A stretch of DNA of 48,697 nt. Origin: Nitriliruptoraceae bacterium (GTDB lineage: Bacteria; Actinomycetota; Nitriliruptoria; Nitriliruptorales; Nitriliruptoraceae). Below are positions 24,605 through 33,448 of this stretch, one piece after another. Below the pieces are notes generated by a model. That model was not told the DNA's origin, ran no database searches, and worked only from the letters and a program-made list of their open reading frames with translations. Both the position numbers and the translations under genes were made by a program. Where the stretch lies: NCBI GenBank assembly GCA_003561535.1, contig PWWI01000316.1:1-48697 (forward strand), read 5' to 3'. How positions within the stretch are numbered: position 1 is the stretch's first letter; each line of letters begins with the position of its first letter.

Positions 24605-25351
24605 TCAGCCTGCTCGGCCGTAGCCCTCGCCGAGACTGCTGCCTTCGCCTTCGGAGCCGCCATCCCGCTCATCCACCGACCCAGCGTCGGCGTCGTCATG
24701 GGATCGCCGGGACCAGGCGGTACGGGCCCAGGCGACGAAGCGCTCGGCCTGCCGGTTCGCCCACACGTGGACATCGCGGGCCCACTCGTACTCCCGCGCC
24801 AGGATGGCGATGCCGGCGACGGCCGTGAGCGCGCCGGGACCGGGCAGGAAGGGTGAGGCGAAGGCGAGGCTGACCAGCAGCACGAGCCCCCCGACGACGG
24901 TCACCCACACCCGCCGGGCGTGGTCCTTGACACCCCTCGGGACCGGCGGCAGTGGCGAGGTCTTGCTCGGGTCGAAGGTCTCCGGGGCGCCGACGTTCTG
25001 ACGGACCAGCGCCGACAGCACGCGGCCGGCAGCGCGCGAGCGGGCACGGGTGGTCAGCGACAGCTCGGCCATGACCTCCTCGCCGTCACCGTTGAGGCGG
25101 ACCCCGACGGTCTCCGGGGTCGCCCGATCGAGGTCGAAGCGCACCAGCGAGCCGAGCTGGGTGTGGGTGTCCGCCACGCTGGGGCTCGCGATGTGGAGCA
25201 GGCAACGCTGGTCGGTGACCACGAGCACCGCCGGTGCCCGGACCCCGGGCACCTTCGCGTGCGCCCAGGCCAGGAGGGATTCATCGCCGTCGAACTGGGA
25301 GCGCAGGGGACCGAGCACCAGCCCTTCCCGGAAGCGTGCGACAGGTCCCAT
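24605..25351 (-). CDS. PGPGW/TIGR02611-like two-helix membrane protein, 248 aa
   Basis: Residues about 145-185 carry the family core: RRVWVTVVGGLVLLVSLAFA, then SPFLPGPGALTAVAGIAILA and REYEWARDVHVWANRQAE, which matches the actinobacterial putative transmembrane PGPGW proteins. In front lies a soluble domain of about 130 residues (VLVVTDQRCLLHIAS, SLVRFDLDRATPETVGVRL) that resembles a PH-like strand set. The C-terminus is acidic and Ser/Gly-rich. Function unknown. TAAGCT at 25363-25358 on the minus strand ends six bases before the ATG with no ribosome site, so the mRNA may be leaderless. Confidence 0.72.
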   Translation of the reverse strand: MGPVARFREGLVLGPLRSQFDGDESLLAWAHAKVPGVRAPAVLVVTDQRCLLHIASPSVADTHTQLGSLVRFDLDRATPETVGVRLNGDGEEVMAELSLTTRARSRAAGRVLSALVRQNVGAPETFDPSKTSPLPPVPRGVKDHARRVWVTVVGGLVLLVSLAFASPFLPGPGALTAVAGIAILAREYEWARDVHVWANRQAERFVAWARTAWSRRSHDDADAGSVDERDGGSEGEGSSLGEGYGRAG

Positions 25352-25508
25352 GGAGGCAGCTTACGGGCCGGGTCCGACACCTCAGCGTCCAGCGGACGGT
25401 GGCCGCGCTCGCCGGCGTGCTTGAGTCGCACGACCACGACGCCTACTGGGACGACCCACCATCTGCCCGCTAGGTTCCCCCACCGACCGGGTCTGCCCCA
25501 GCCTCGGG

Positions 25509-25553
25509 CCGCACCGCCCGCACCGCCCGCGCAACCCGCACAACCCGCACAAC
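25509..25553. repeat. Five tandem 9-bp repeats in the leader of the NlpC/P60 gene
   Basis: CCGCACCGC twice, CCGCGCAAC, then CCGCACAAC twice, ending directly at the GAGG ribosome site (25554-25557). Preceded by a TAGGTT box at 25471-25476. Confidence 0.75.
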
Positions 25554-25561
25554 GAGGTGAC

Positions 25562-26980
25562 GTGAGCCGCACGCGACGCAGCATCCCCGTCCTCCTGGTG
25601 ATCGCCCTCACGGCGACCCTGCTGGCACCGATGGCCAGCGCGGAGCCGGACACCAGCCGGCTCCAGCAACTGCAGCGGGAGCTCCGGCAGCTGGAGGGGC
25701 AGGCATCCGAGCGTCGCTCGGAGCTCGGCGCGCTGGACGCACAGGAGAGCCGGCTCAGCAACGAGCAGGCCGCGGCCCAGGTCCGCCTGGAGGAGATCGA
25801 GGCTGAGCTGAGCCTCGCCGTCGAGCGCTACAACGAGGCCGTCGTCGCCCTGGAGGCGGTCCAGGCCGCACGGCAGGCCACCCTGGACGAGCTTGCCGAA
25901 CTCGACGCGGAGATCACCGTCCTGAGCGGCACCGTCGCCGATCATGCGCGCCGGCTGCACAAGATGGGTCCGTCGCTGGAGTTCGCGGTCGTCGTCGGAG
26001 CGAGCGATCCCGCCGACATCGGCTTCCGGTCCGCATCGCTGCGCCAGATCATCAGCGCCGATCAGGTCAACCTCCAGCGACTGGGGGCCGCCACCGACCG
26101 TGCGGCAGCCCTGGAAGCGCGGCTGGTCGTGCAGGAGGCCGAGGCCGCTGCGCTGGCCAGTGAGGTCGAGGAGCAGCTGCTGGCGGTCGAGCAGCTGTTC
26201 GAGGACCGGGCCGAGGAGCTCGCTGAGCTCGAGGCGACCCTGGCGGACGTGCGCGAAGAGGTCAGCGAGCAGCAGACACGCCTGGAGGCGGACGAGGAGG
26301 CCGTGGTCACCGCCCGGCAGGCCGTCGCCACCGAGCAGCAACGCGTCGAGGAAGAGCGCCGCCGGTTGGAGGAGGAGCGCCGCCGACAGGCCGAGGCGGA
26401 ACGTCAGGCCGAAGCGGAACGTCAGGCCGAAGCGGAACGTCGGGCAGAGGCGGAACGTCGGGCAGAGCGGCAGCGGCAGCAGGAGGCCGCAGCTACAGCC
26501 GCGAACACGTCCTCGAGCAACTCCTCCAGCAACTCATCCAGCAACTCCTCCAGCAGCTCCTCCAGCAACTCCTCCTCGAGCAACTCCTCCTCCAGCAGCA
26601 GCTCCCCCGCCCCGGCGCCGGCCCCCTCCACCCGCCGGTCAGCGGATGTGGCGGTCTCGACGGCGCTGGCCCAGGTCGGCAAGCCCTACCTGTGGGGCGC
26701 GACCGGACCGAACGCCTTCGACTGCTCGGGGCTGACCTCCTACGCCTGGCGTGCCGCCGGGGTGACGATCCCGCGCACCTCCGGGGCGCAGTTCGCCGGC
26801 CTGCGCAAGGTCACCAGGGCCCAGCTGCAACCCGGTGACCTCGTGTTCTACAACTCGCCGATCAGCCACGTCGCGATGTACGTCGGCGGTGACACGATCG
26901 TCGAGGCGTCACGCAGCGGGATCCCGGTGCGCACCGCGAGCCTGTCGGCACGCAGCCCGGTCGGCTACGCCCGCCCCTGA
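25562..26980 (+). CDS. Secreted NlpC/P60 peptidoglycan endopeptidase with coiled coil (RipA-like), 472 aa
   Basis: A Sec signal (basic TRRS, then VLLVIALTATLLAPMASA, cut near residue 27) leads into about 270 residues of Glu/Gln/Ala/Leu-rich coiled coil, including (QAEAER)n-type repeats at the end. A low-complexity Asn/Ser linker of about 45 residues and a Pro/Ala hinge follow. The last 115 residues are the catalytic domain: DCSGLTSYAW (nucleophile Cys), SHVAMYVG (His) and the polar residue after it. It cleaves peptide stems in the cell wall; the coiled coil probably anchors or autoinhibits it, as for RipA/CwlO-type enzymes. GTG 25562 has GAGG four bases upstream. Confidence 0.93.
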   Translation: MSRTRRSIPVLLVIALTATLLAPMASAEPDTSRLQQLQRELRQLEGQASERRSELGALDAQESRLSNEQAAAQVRLEEIEAELSLAVERYNEAVVALEAVQAARQATLDELAELDAEITVLSGTVADHARRLHKMGPSLEFAVVVGASDPADIGFRSASLRQIISADQVNLQRLGAATDRAAALEARLVVQEAEAAALASEVEEQLLAVEQLFEDRAEELAELEATLADVREEVSEQQTRLEADEEAVVTARQAVATEQQRVEEERRRLEEERRRQAEAERQAEAERQAEAERRAEAERRAERQRQQEAAATAANTSSSNSSSNSSSNSSSSSSSNSSSSNSSSSSSSPAPAPAPSTRRSADVAVSTALAQVGKPYLWGATGPNAFDCSGLTSYAWRAAGVTIPRTSGAQFAGLRKVTRAQLQPGDLVFYNSPISHVAMYVGGDTIVEASRSGIPVRTASLSARSPVGYARP

Positions 26981-27014
26981 TCTGCTGACGCCGGGTCGGT
27001 CCAGCAACGGCCGT

Positions 27015-27020
27015 TACGCT
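27015..27020 (+). promoter_or_regulatory. Candidate -10 box (TACGCT) of metZ
   Basis: GTTACGCT, 35 bases before ATG 27056. Confidence 0.35.
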
Positions 27021-27055
27021 GCCGGCACCGACCACCACCGCCGTCAGGAACCACG

Positions 27056-28261
27056 ATGTCCGACCCGTCCTCCCCGGACGGCGATCCGTCGGCTGACTGG
27101 GCACCCGACACCATCGCGGTGCGCGGCGGGACGGTCCGCAGCCGCTTCGAGGAGACCTCCGAGGCGCTGTTCCTGACCTCCGGGTTCGTGTACGGCTCGG
27201 CGGCGGAGGCCGCCGCCGCCTTCGCCGGCGAGCAGGACCGCTACATGTACAGCCGGCTGCGCAACCCGACGGTGGCGATGCTCGAGGAGCGGCTCCGCCG
27301 GCTGGAGGGTGCGGAGGCCGCCTGGGCGACGGCCAGCGGGATGTCGGCGGTGTTCAACGCCCTCGCGGCCACCCTGCGTTCGGGTGACCGCGTCGTGGCC
27401 GCGCGGGCGCTGTTCGGCTCCTGTTTCCAGGTGCTCGACCAGATCCTGCCGCGCTGGGGGATCCACACCGAACTCGTCGACGGCACCGACCTCGAGGCCT
27501 GGGAGCAGGCGCTGGCGACACCGGCCCGCGCGGTGTTCTTCGAGACCCCCTCCAACCCGATGCAGGAACTGGTCGACATCGCTGCGGTCAGCGAGCTCGC
27601 CCACGCCGCGGGTGCCCGGGTGATCGTCGACAACATCTTCGCCACCCCGGTCCTGCAGCACCCGCTGGCGCTCGGAGCGGACGTGGTCGTCTACTCCACG
27701 ACCAAGCACCTCGACGGCCACGGCCGCACCCTCGGAGGGGCGATCCTCGGTCCGGCGACCTTCATGGAGGACGAACTCCAACCGCTGATGCAGCACACCG
27801 GCCCGACCATGAGCCCCTTCAACGCCTGGGTGGTGCTCAAGAGCCTCGAGACGCTGCGGCTCAGGGTCGAGCACCAGACCGCCACCGCGTACGAGCTGGC
27901 GAGGTGGCTGGAGACCCACCCCAGGGTGGACGGCGTGCGCTACCCGCTCCTGGCCTCCCACCCCCAGCACGAGCTGGCGCGGCAGCAGATGGCCGGGGGC
28001 GGCTCCATCGTGACCTTCTGGGTCCCGGGCGGCACCGAGCGGGCCTTCGCGGTCCTCGACGCGCTCGAGATCATCGACATCTCCAACAACCTCGGGGACG
28101 CGAAGTCGCTGGCGACCCACCCGGCGACCACCACCCACCACCGGATCGGACCGGAGGTGCGGGCTCAGATGGGGGTCGGCGACGGGGTGATCAGGATCTC
28201 GGTCGGGCTCGAGGACCCGACCGACCTGCAGGGCGACCTTGACCGGGCCCTGTCGGGGTGA
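27056..28261 (+). CDS. metZ: O-succinylhomoserine sulfhydrylase (Cys/Met metabolism PLP enzyme), 401 aa
   Basis: PLP-dependent trans-sulfuration family enzyme. Marks: YSRLRNPTVAMLEERLRRLEGAE, ATASGMSAVFNAL (cofactor phosphate), FFETPSNPMQELVD, VIVDNIFATPVLQHPL and the Schiff-base lysine K217 in YSTTKHLDGHGRTLGG; the HLDGHGR run after Lys favours the MetZ (O-succinylhomoserine sulfhydrylase) branch over cystathionine gamma-synthase. C-terminal VGDGVIRISVGLEDPTDL is also typical. It makes homocysteine from sulfide for methionine synthesis. AGGA precedes the ATG at fair spacing. It appears monocistronic. Confidence 0.9.
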   Translation: MSDPSSPDGDPSADWAPDTIAVRGGTVRSRFEETSEALFLTSGFVYGSAAEAAAAFAGEQDRYMYSRLRNPTVAMLEERLRRLEGAEAAWATASGMSAVFNALAATLRSGDRVVAARALFGSCFQVLDQILPRWGIHTELVDGTDLEAWEQALATPARAVFFETPSNPMQELVDIAAVSELAHAAGARVIVDNIFATPVLQHPLALGADVVVYSTTKHLDGHGRTLGGAILGPATFMEDELQPLMQHTGPTMSPFNAWVVLKSLETLRLRVEHQTATAYELARWLETHPRVDGVRYPLLASHPQHELARQQMAGGGSIVTFWVPGGTERAFAVLDALEIIDISNNLGDAKSLATHPATTTHHRIGPEVRAQMGVGDGVIRISVGLEDPTDLQGDLDRALSG

Positions 28262-28343
28262 GGGCGGCTGCAGACCGGCTCGGATGGTTGACGCGACGGG
28301 CTCGGTGACGGACGATGCCGCATCCCGAACGAGCGAGGGTGCG

Positions 28344-28532
28344 ATGCGCCTCAAGACCCCCCGTCGCCACGACCGCGAGCAGCAGGTCGAGTACGGACCC
28401 GACGGTTACGACCGTCACGGGTTCAACCGCGCGGGACTGCACCGCGACACCCAGGATCGTTACGGACCCGACGGGCGCGACCAGGACGGCGAGCCACGAG
28501 CCTCCCGGCTGCCGCTCCTGCGCTGGCACTGA
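28344..28532 (+). CDS. Small hydrophilic protein with YGPDG repeats, 62 aa
   Basis: Highly charged and Asp/Arg/Gly-rich. Two related units, QVEYGPDGYDRHGFNRAG and QDRYGPDGRDQDG, lie at about residues 14-31 and 37-49. Such Tyr-Gly-Pro-Asp-Gly runs recall short tandem repeats of unknown role in bacterial proteins. GAGGG sits five bases before ATG 28344. No membrane segment or signal. It lies between metZ and the beta-propeller gene on the same strand. Confidence 0.5.
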   Translation: MRLKTPRRHDREQQVEYGPDGYDRHGFNRAGLHRDTQDRYGPDGRDQDGEPRASRLPLLRWH

Positions 28533-28574
28533 GGGCCGAAGGCCGGGATGCCCCTGCTCGGATGGGCGGCCCTC

Positions 28575-28580
28575 TACCCT
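28575..28580 (+). promoter_or_regulatory. Candidate -10 box (TACCCT) of the beta-propeller gene
   Basis: CTCTACCCT, 56 bases before ATG 28637; the same eight bases (CTCTACCC) precede the first ferredoxin reductase gene. Confidence 0.4.
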
Positions 28581-28636
28581 CCCGTGGCCGGTAACCGGGC
28601 CGCCGTGGCCCGGTCCCACCCGACGGGGGTCCATCG

Positions 28637-29944
28637 ATGCGGCTCAGCTCCCGCTCGCTCACGCTCTCGCTGCTGCTGACCGCTCTCGCGGTCGCGGTCG
28701 TGGCGGGCGCCATCGCGCTGGTCGGCGGTGGGTCGACGGCGCCGGTCATCGCGGCCGGACCGTCCGAAGCCGACGCGGCCGACGCCGTCGGGGGTGACGA
28801 GCCCCGGCCCGAGCCCCCACCCGAGCCTGCCGACGAGCCCGACCCGGAACCGGCCCCGGACCCCGATGACGAGGAGGACGACGGCCTCGAGGCCGAGGAG
28901 GAGGCGTCGGAACCTGCCGAACCCGTGCTGCCCCCGGGCCCCCCGAGCGACGAGCGCACGTTGTCGGTGGCCAGCCAGATCGGGGGCGACATCTCGCCGA
29001 AGTCGGTGGTGGCCTCACCCGGCGGGTTGTTCCTGGCCCAGAACATGATGTACCGGCACACCATCACCGTCTACGACCGTGACCAGGAGCTGCTCGCCAC
29101 GATCGCCGACACGGTCAACCCGGCGTCGTTCGGCCTGCCAGGTCCCGATGCGGACGTCCGCGGGGCCCCCGTCGAGGCCGCCTTCACCCCCGACGGCCGC
29201 TACGCCTACGTGTCCAACTACGCGATGTACGGCCCCGGCTACGACCGCCCCGGGACCGACACCTGCAGCCCTGCCGACGGCTACGACGACAGCACCCTGT
29301 ACCGCGTCGACCTCGACGCGCTCGCGATCGACCAGGTCATCCCCGTCGGCTCGGTGCCCAAGTACGTGGCCGTCCCCCCCGACGGCTCCACGGTGCTGGT
29401 GACCAACTGGTGCAGCTACGACCTCAGCCTCGTGGACGTGGCCACGGGCACCGAGGTGGAGCGCCTCGACCTCGGCCGCTACCCCCGGGGCATCGCGATC
29501 ACGCCGGACGCTGCCACCGCCTACCTCGCGCTGATGGGCACCTTCGACGTGCTCGTCCTCGACCTCGAGGACCGGTCGCTCGACCGCTTGTCCGGGATCG
29601 GTCGCTCGCCCCGCCACCTCGTGCTCTCCCCCGACGGCGACACGCTCTACGCCACGCTCAACGGCGAGGGGGTGGTCGCCCGCATCGACCTCGCCACCGA
29701 GGAGGTCATCAAGATCACCACGGGCGAGGCGCCGCGCAGCATGGACATCGCCGCCGACGGGCGCTCGCTGTACGTCGTGAACTACTTCTCCGACACCGTC
29801 AGCAAGGTGCGCACCTCGGACATGACCGTGCTGCAGACGATCGACGTCGCCAACAAGCCGATCGGGATCACCTACGACCGCGGGACCGGCCAGGTGTGGG
29901 TGGCGAGCTACTCCGGGGTGCTCACGGTGCTCGACGACCGCTGA
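28637..29944 (+). CDS. Membrane-anchored YVTN/YncE-like beta-propeller protein, 435 aa
   Basis: An N-terminal anchor or signal (residues 8-30, LTLSLLLTALAVAVVAGAIAL) is followed by an acidic Pro/Glu/Asp-rich linker to about residue 105. The rest forms repeating blades with YVTN-type cores: DGRYAYVSNYA, PDGSTVLVTNWCSYDLSLVDV, PDAATAYLALMGTFDVLVLDL, PDGDTLYATLNGEGVVARIDL, ADGRSLYVVNYFSDTVSKV and GQVWVASYSGVLTVLDD, about seven in all. Such proteins sit outside the membrane and often bind partners; no enzyme motif is seen. Its last 23 bases overlap the convergent GTPase gene. Confidence 0.85.
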   Translation: MRLSSRSLTLSLLLTALAVAVVAGAIALVGGGSTAPVIAAGPSEADAADAVGGDEPRPEPPPEPADEPDPEPAPDPDDEEDDGLEAEEEASEPAEPVLPPGPPSDERTLSVASQIGGDISPKSVVASPGGLFLAQNMMYRHTITVYDRDQELLATIADTVNPASFGLPGPDADVRGAPVEAAFTPDGRYAYVSNYAMYGPGYDRPGTDTCSPADGYDDSTLYRVDLDALAIDQVIPVGSVPKYVAVPPDGSTVLVTNWCSYDLSLVDVATGTEVERLDLGRYPRGIAITPDAATAYLALMGTFDVLVLDLEDRSLDRLSGIGRSPRHLVLSPDGDTLYATLNGEGVVARIDLATEEVIKITTGEAPRSMDIAADGRSLYVVNYFSDTVSKVRTSDMTVLQTIDVANKPIGITYDRGTGQVWVASYSGVLTVLDDR

Positions 29945-31553
29945 CCAGCGTCGCGAGCGCCGCCCTGAGCGCCGAGGTGGCGGCCACCTCGGTGTCGTAG
30001 GGGGCGACGAGGTGGTCGGTGACGACCTGCGTGAGCCGTTCCCGCAACCGCCGGGTGGTCCGGGACCGGACCCTGCGACCGGCGACACGCAGCAGCGCAC
30101 GGGTCACCAGCCCCAGCAGCACCCGCACGGCGAGACCGGCCAACAGCAGCGCCGCTGGCCAGCTGAGCTGGTCGGTGAGCTGGGGCGGGGTCGGCTCCGG
30201 GAGCCCCAGCCAGGCGATGGCGCGCAGCAGCACGAGCCAGGCGAACCCGACCACGGCGGTGGCCTCGGCCAGCCCCCGCGCTGCCGCCATCGCCGACCAC
30301 CAGCGTCGCCGCTCGGCCGTGATCTCGTCGGCCACGCTGCCCACCGCTGCGACCACCTGCGGCGCCGCCTGCCCAGCGGCCTGCTCGACGGCGCGGTCCA
30401 GGCCCGCGTAGCTGTGCCCCACCGTCGAGGCGAGGTCCACCTCGTCGGCCAGCCGGCGTGCGAGGGTCTCGTGGGTGCGCGCCGTCGCCTGGCGGTCCGA
30501 GGTGTCGGCGGCGCCGGCCCCGAACCCGAGCCCCCGGCCGAACCTGGCCGCGAGCTTCACCGGCGCCAGGACCATCCGCGCCAAAGGTGACCGAGTGGCC
30601 TGGCGAGCGGCGGCGCGCTGCTCGAGCTCGGCGGCGGCAACGACCCGGTGGCCGTCGGCCGCGTCGATCGCCGCCTCGACCAGCGGCGGCACCGCGACGG
30701 GTGTGACCGGCAGGGTGGGTGTCCGCGTCAGGACGTCCTCAGCGACCACCGCGGCGTCGGCCGCCAGGCGGGCCACGACGGCCTGATGCTCGCGCGCGAG
30801 GTCGGCGAGGTGGTCGGCGAGCGCCGGGATGCCCTCGCCGGTGGCCGCGGAGGTGAGGTGGACCACAGCGGCGCCCAGCCCGTCGGCCTCCAGACGCCCC
30901 GCGAGGTCCTCCCGCAGCCGGCCGACGTCGTCCGCCTCGAGCTCATCGCAGCGGTTGAGGACCACCGTGACCACCTCGGCGTGGGCGCGCAGGCTGGCCA
31001 GCGCGCCCTCGTGGAGGTCGGCCCGGGCGTACTTCACCGGGTCCACGACGACCGCCAGCACGTCGACCCGGGCAGCCAGCCGCTGGCTCGTGGTGCGGTG
31101 CAGTTCGGCGACGGAGTCGTGGTCGGGGAGGTCGACCAGGACCAGCCCGTCTGGCAGGGCACCCGGGACCTCCCGCCGGTCGTCGATGGCGAGCCAGTCC
31201 AGCAGCCGACGCGTCGGTGCATCGAGGCTCGAGGTGATGGCCACCGGGTGGTCAGTGGTCGGACGGCGGACCCCCTCGACCACGACCTCGGCGCCGGCCA
31301 GCCGGTTCGCCAGCGCGGACTTGCCGACCCCGGTACCACCGGCCAACGCGGCGACCGTGATGCCGTCACCGAGCTCCAACCGTTCGCGCACGTGGTCGCG
31401 GAGCTCGCGGAGCCGATCGACGTCCTCGTCGGGGCAACGGCCCGCCGCCAGCTCGACGGCGGTGTCCAGCGCAGCGTGCCATGGCGCCGCCGGCGCGATG
31501 TGGTCGACGCCCTCGCCAGGGAGGGCCGGCGCGGCGCGATCGGAGGCGCTCAC
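29922..31553 (-). CDS. Dynamin-like/YfjP-type GTPase, downstream partner, 543 aa
   Basis: G1 is GGTGVGKSALANR (Lys78), G3 is DLPDHDS near residue 138 and G4 is NRCDEL near 200, a small change from NKxD. The region after the G domain is helical, and about residues 420-490 hold two hydrophobic segments (ATAVVGFAWLVLLRAIAWLG and AALLLAGLAVRVLLGLV). This G-domain-plus-late-membrane layout matches bacterial dynamin-like proteins. Its ATG overlaps the stop of the next GTPase gene (ATGA, four bases), so both are translated together. In Streptomyces a two-gene DynA/DynB pair stabilises FtsZ rings during sporulation; similarity of layout suggests, but does not prove, the same group. Confidence 0.82.
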   Translation of the reverse strand: MSASDRAAPALPGEGVDHIAPAAPWHAALDTAVELAAGRCPDEDVDRLRELRDHVRERLELGDGITVAALAGGTGVGKSALANRLAGAEVVVEGVRRPTTDHPVAITSSLDAPTRRLLDWLAIDDRREVPGALPDGLVLVDLPDHDSVAELHRTTSQRLAARVDVLAVVVDPVKYARADLHEGALASLRAHAEVVTVVLNRCDELEADDVGRLREDLAGRLEADGLGAAVVHLTSAATGEGIPALADHLADLAREHQAVVARLAADAAVVAEDVLTRTPTLPVTPVAVPPLVEAAIDAADGHRVVAAAELEQRAAARQATRSPLARMVLAPVKLAARFGRGLGFGAGAADTSDRQATARTHETLARRLADEVDLASTVGHSYAGLDRAVEQAAGQAAPQVVAAVGSVADEITAERRRWWSAMAAARGLAEATAVVGFAWLVLLRAIAWLGLPEPTPPQLTDQLSWPAALLLAGLAVRVLLGLVTRALLRVAGRRVRSRTTRRLRERLTQVVTDHLVAPYDTEVAATSALRAALATLVSGRRAP

Positions 31554-33244
31554 CCGCCACCCCGGCGGTGCTCGTCCAGGGCCGCCACCACCTGCCGGGG
31601 CGGCCGGGCGGCGCCGATCGCGTCGTCGAAGGGACGGCGCTCGGCGGCGGTCGCCCCGGCGACGCGACGCTGCAGGTCGGCGCGCATCTCCTCAAGGAGC
31701 CGGTTGACGTTGTGCTCCCCGAGCAGCTTGGTCAGCAGCCACTGGCTGGCCGCGGCCGCGCCGGCCGCGATGCCCACCTCGCCCGCGGTCAGACCGCCGG
31801 AGACGGTGAACAGCACCAGGATCGCCGAGGTGGCCACGGAGTTGATCGCGAGCGTCGCCCGCTGGGCCCGGGCCTTGCGGGGTGCCCCGACCTCCTCGAT
31901 CAGGGCGGTGGTGGCGGCCTGCCAAGCATCGATCATGCTGCGCAGGGACCGTTGGCGGTCGCTGGCGGCCTCCCGAAGGCGGGGGTGGCGCTCCAGCAGG
32001 TGCACCCCCGCCCGGTCGGCCTCCAGATCGCGGCGGGTCGCGACCGTGGCCCGCTCCAGCAGGCGGTCGATGATCCGGACGAGCTCGTCACCGACCTCGG
32101 CCTGGACCTGCTCGGCCCGGCCGCTGGCGGCGAGCCCCAGACGGTCGCGCACGAGCCCTCCCAGCTGGGTCGCGGTGGTCTGCACCTTCAGCAGCAGCTC
32201 GTTGCCACCGACCAGCCGCCGCCAGCTGTCCAGCACCTCGGCCCTCAGCGACAGTCCGGCCTCAAGCTCGGCCTCGAGCCCCGGGGCCACCTCGGCGAAC
32301 CGGGCCTCCACCAGCCGGTCGAGGCGATCGGCGTGCTCGAGCTCCTCGCGGACCGCCCGGTCGATCGTCGCCAGCTCCGAGGGCACCGCCGCGGCCAGAC
32401 CGGCCAGGGCCCGGCGACGGATCTCGCGGCGCTGCTCGATTGGTGCGAGCGAGGCGAGCCAGTCGCTCAGGGGCGCGACGGTGGAGGCAGGCAGCTGGTC
32501 GTCGACCACCTCGGTGTGCTCGATGCCGAACAGGCGATCCAGGTGGACGCCCTGGTCCTCGATCAGCCGGGCGGCGTCGGCGAGCAGCTCGTCGCGCTGC
32601 CCCGTGGGGAGCTGGGTGACGGCTACTGCGAGCAGCGCCTGCCGGCGCTCGGCGCGGCGCAGGTAGCTCATACCGACCTCGTCGGCGTAGGTCCGCGCGG
32701 TGGCGAGCCACACCCACACGTCGGCGGCGTCGAGGGCCTGGTCGGCCAGCCACCGGTTCGCGTGCTCCACCGAGTCGATGTCGGGGGTGTCGAGCACCGC
32801 GACACCGGCGGGCAGGGCAGCGCTGCTGGCCAGCAGCAAGGTCCGCTCCCCCACCGCCTGCGCCGCCTTGGCGGCCTCCACCCGCACCAGCCCCTCGAGG
32901 ACCCGTGCCGAGGCGAACCACCCGTGGTCGTCCGGGTGGCAGACCACGGTCGGCAGCCGGGTCGTCGGCCGGACCACGCCGGCCGGCGCGACCGGCTGGG
33001 CCGCGAGGGGGTTCACGGTCGTGGACTTGCCCGCACCGGACCCGCCGCCGACCACGACCAGCAACGGGGCGTCGGGCTCGGCTGCCCGGGTACCCACGCC
33101 GCGCAGCAGTCGCGCCACCCGGTCCCGTTCCCGGGCGAGCTCCGGACCGGCCGAACCGGACAGCACGAAGCCGAGCCGGTCGAGGGCGTCGGCCAGCGCG
33201 GACAACGACCGGGAGCGGTCGTCGGTCCGGTCCTGCGCGGTCAT
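31550..33244 (-). CDS. Dynamin-like GTPase, first gene of the pair, 564 aa
   Basis: G1 is GGGSGAGKSTTVN (Lys73), followed by RPTTRLPTVV for the G2 region and VLDTPDIDS for G3; the usual NKxD is replaced by VTQLPTGQ. The helical part is long (about residues 210-560) and includes a hydrophobic stretch NSVATSAILVLFTVSGGLTAGEVG near 480-505. It is thus a membrane-associated, dynamin-type partner of the gene downstream. ATG 33244 is chosen over the in-frame start at 33397 because the extra residues look untranslated. Divergent from an alpha/beta hydrolase gene, sharing a 204-base region with several GC-rich hairpins. Confidence 0.82.
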   Translation of the reverse strand: MTAQDRTDDRSRSLSALADALDRLGFVLSGSAGPELARERDRVARLLRGVGTRAAEPDAPLLVVVGGGSGAGKSTTVNPLAAQPVAPAGVVRPTTRLPTVVCHPDDHGWFASARVLEGLVRVEAAKAAQAVGERTLLLASSAALPAGVAVLDTPDIDSVEHANRWLADQALDAADVWVWLATARTYADEVGMSYLRRAERRQALLAVAVTQLPTGQRDELLADAARLIEDQGVHLDRLFGIEHTEVVDDQLPASTVAPLSDWLASLAPIEQRREIRRRALAGLAAAVPSELATIDRAVREELEHADRLDRLVEARFAEVAPGLEAELEAGLSLRAEVLDSWRRLVGGNELLLKVQTTATQLGGLVRDRLGLAASGRAEQVQAEVGDELVRIIDRLLERATVATRRDLEADRAGVHLLERHPRLREAASDRQRSLRSMIDAWQAATTALIEEVGAPRKARAQRATLAINSVATSAILVLFTVSGGLTAGEVGIAAGAAAASQWLLTKLLGEHNVNRLLEEMRADLQRRVAGATAAERRPFDDAIGAARPPRQVVAALDEHRRGGG

Positions 33245-33448
33245 CGGCGTGCCTGCGTCGAGGTGGACGGGGAGGGGAGCATGGCGCCCACGGACAGCCA
33301 AGCAGCCCAGCTGGCGTGGTGCTGCCCCGGGGACCGGCCCCGGAGGACCTCCGTCGCTACCGAGCTGGCCGGAGCGCCGGCGCGCCCGAGCCGGCATGCT
33401 GCGACGTGTCGGGTCCCCGGACCACCGACGACGTCGGAGCCCACCCTG

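Noticed and set aside
31481-33448. The first two-thirds of a 1029-residue plus-strand open frame
   Set aside because: Antisense to the GTPase pair. Only the part from ATG 33449 codes (alpha/beta hydrolase).
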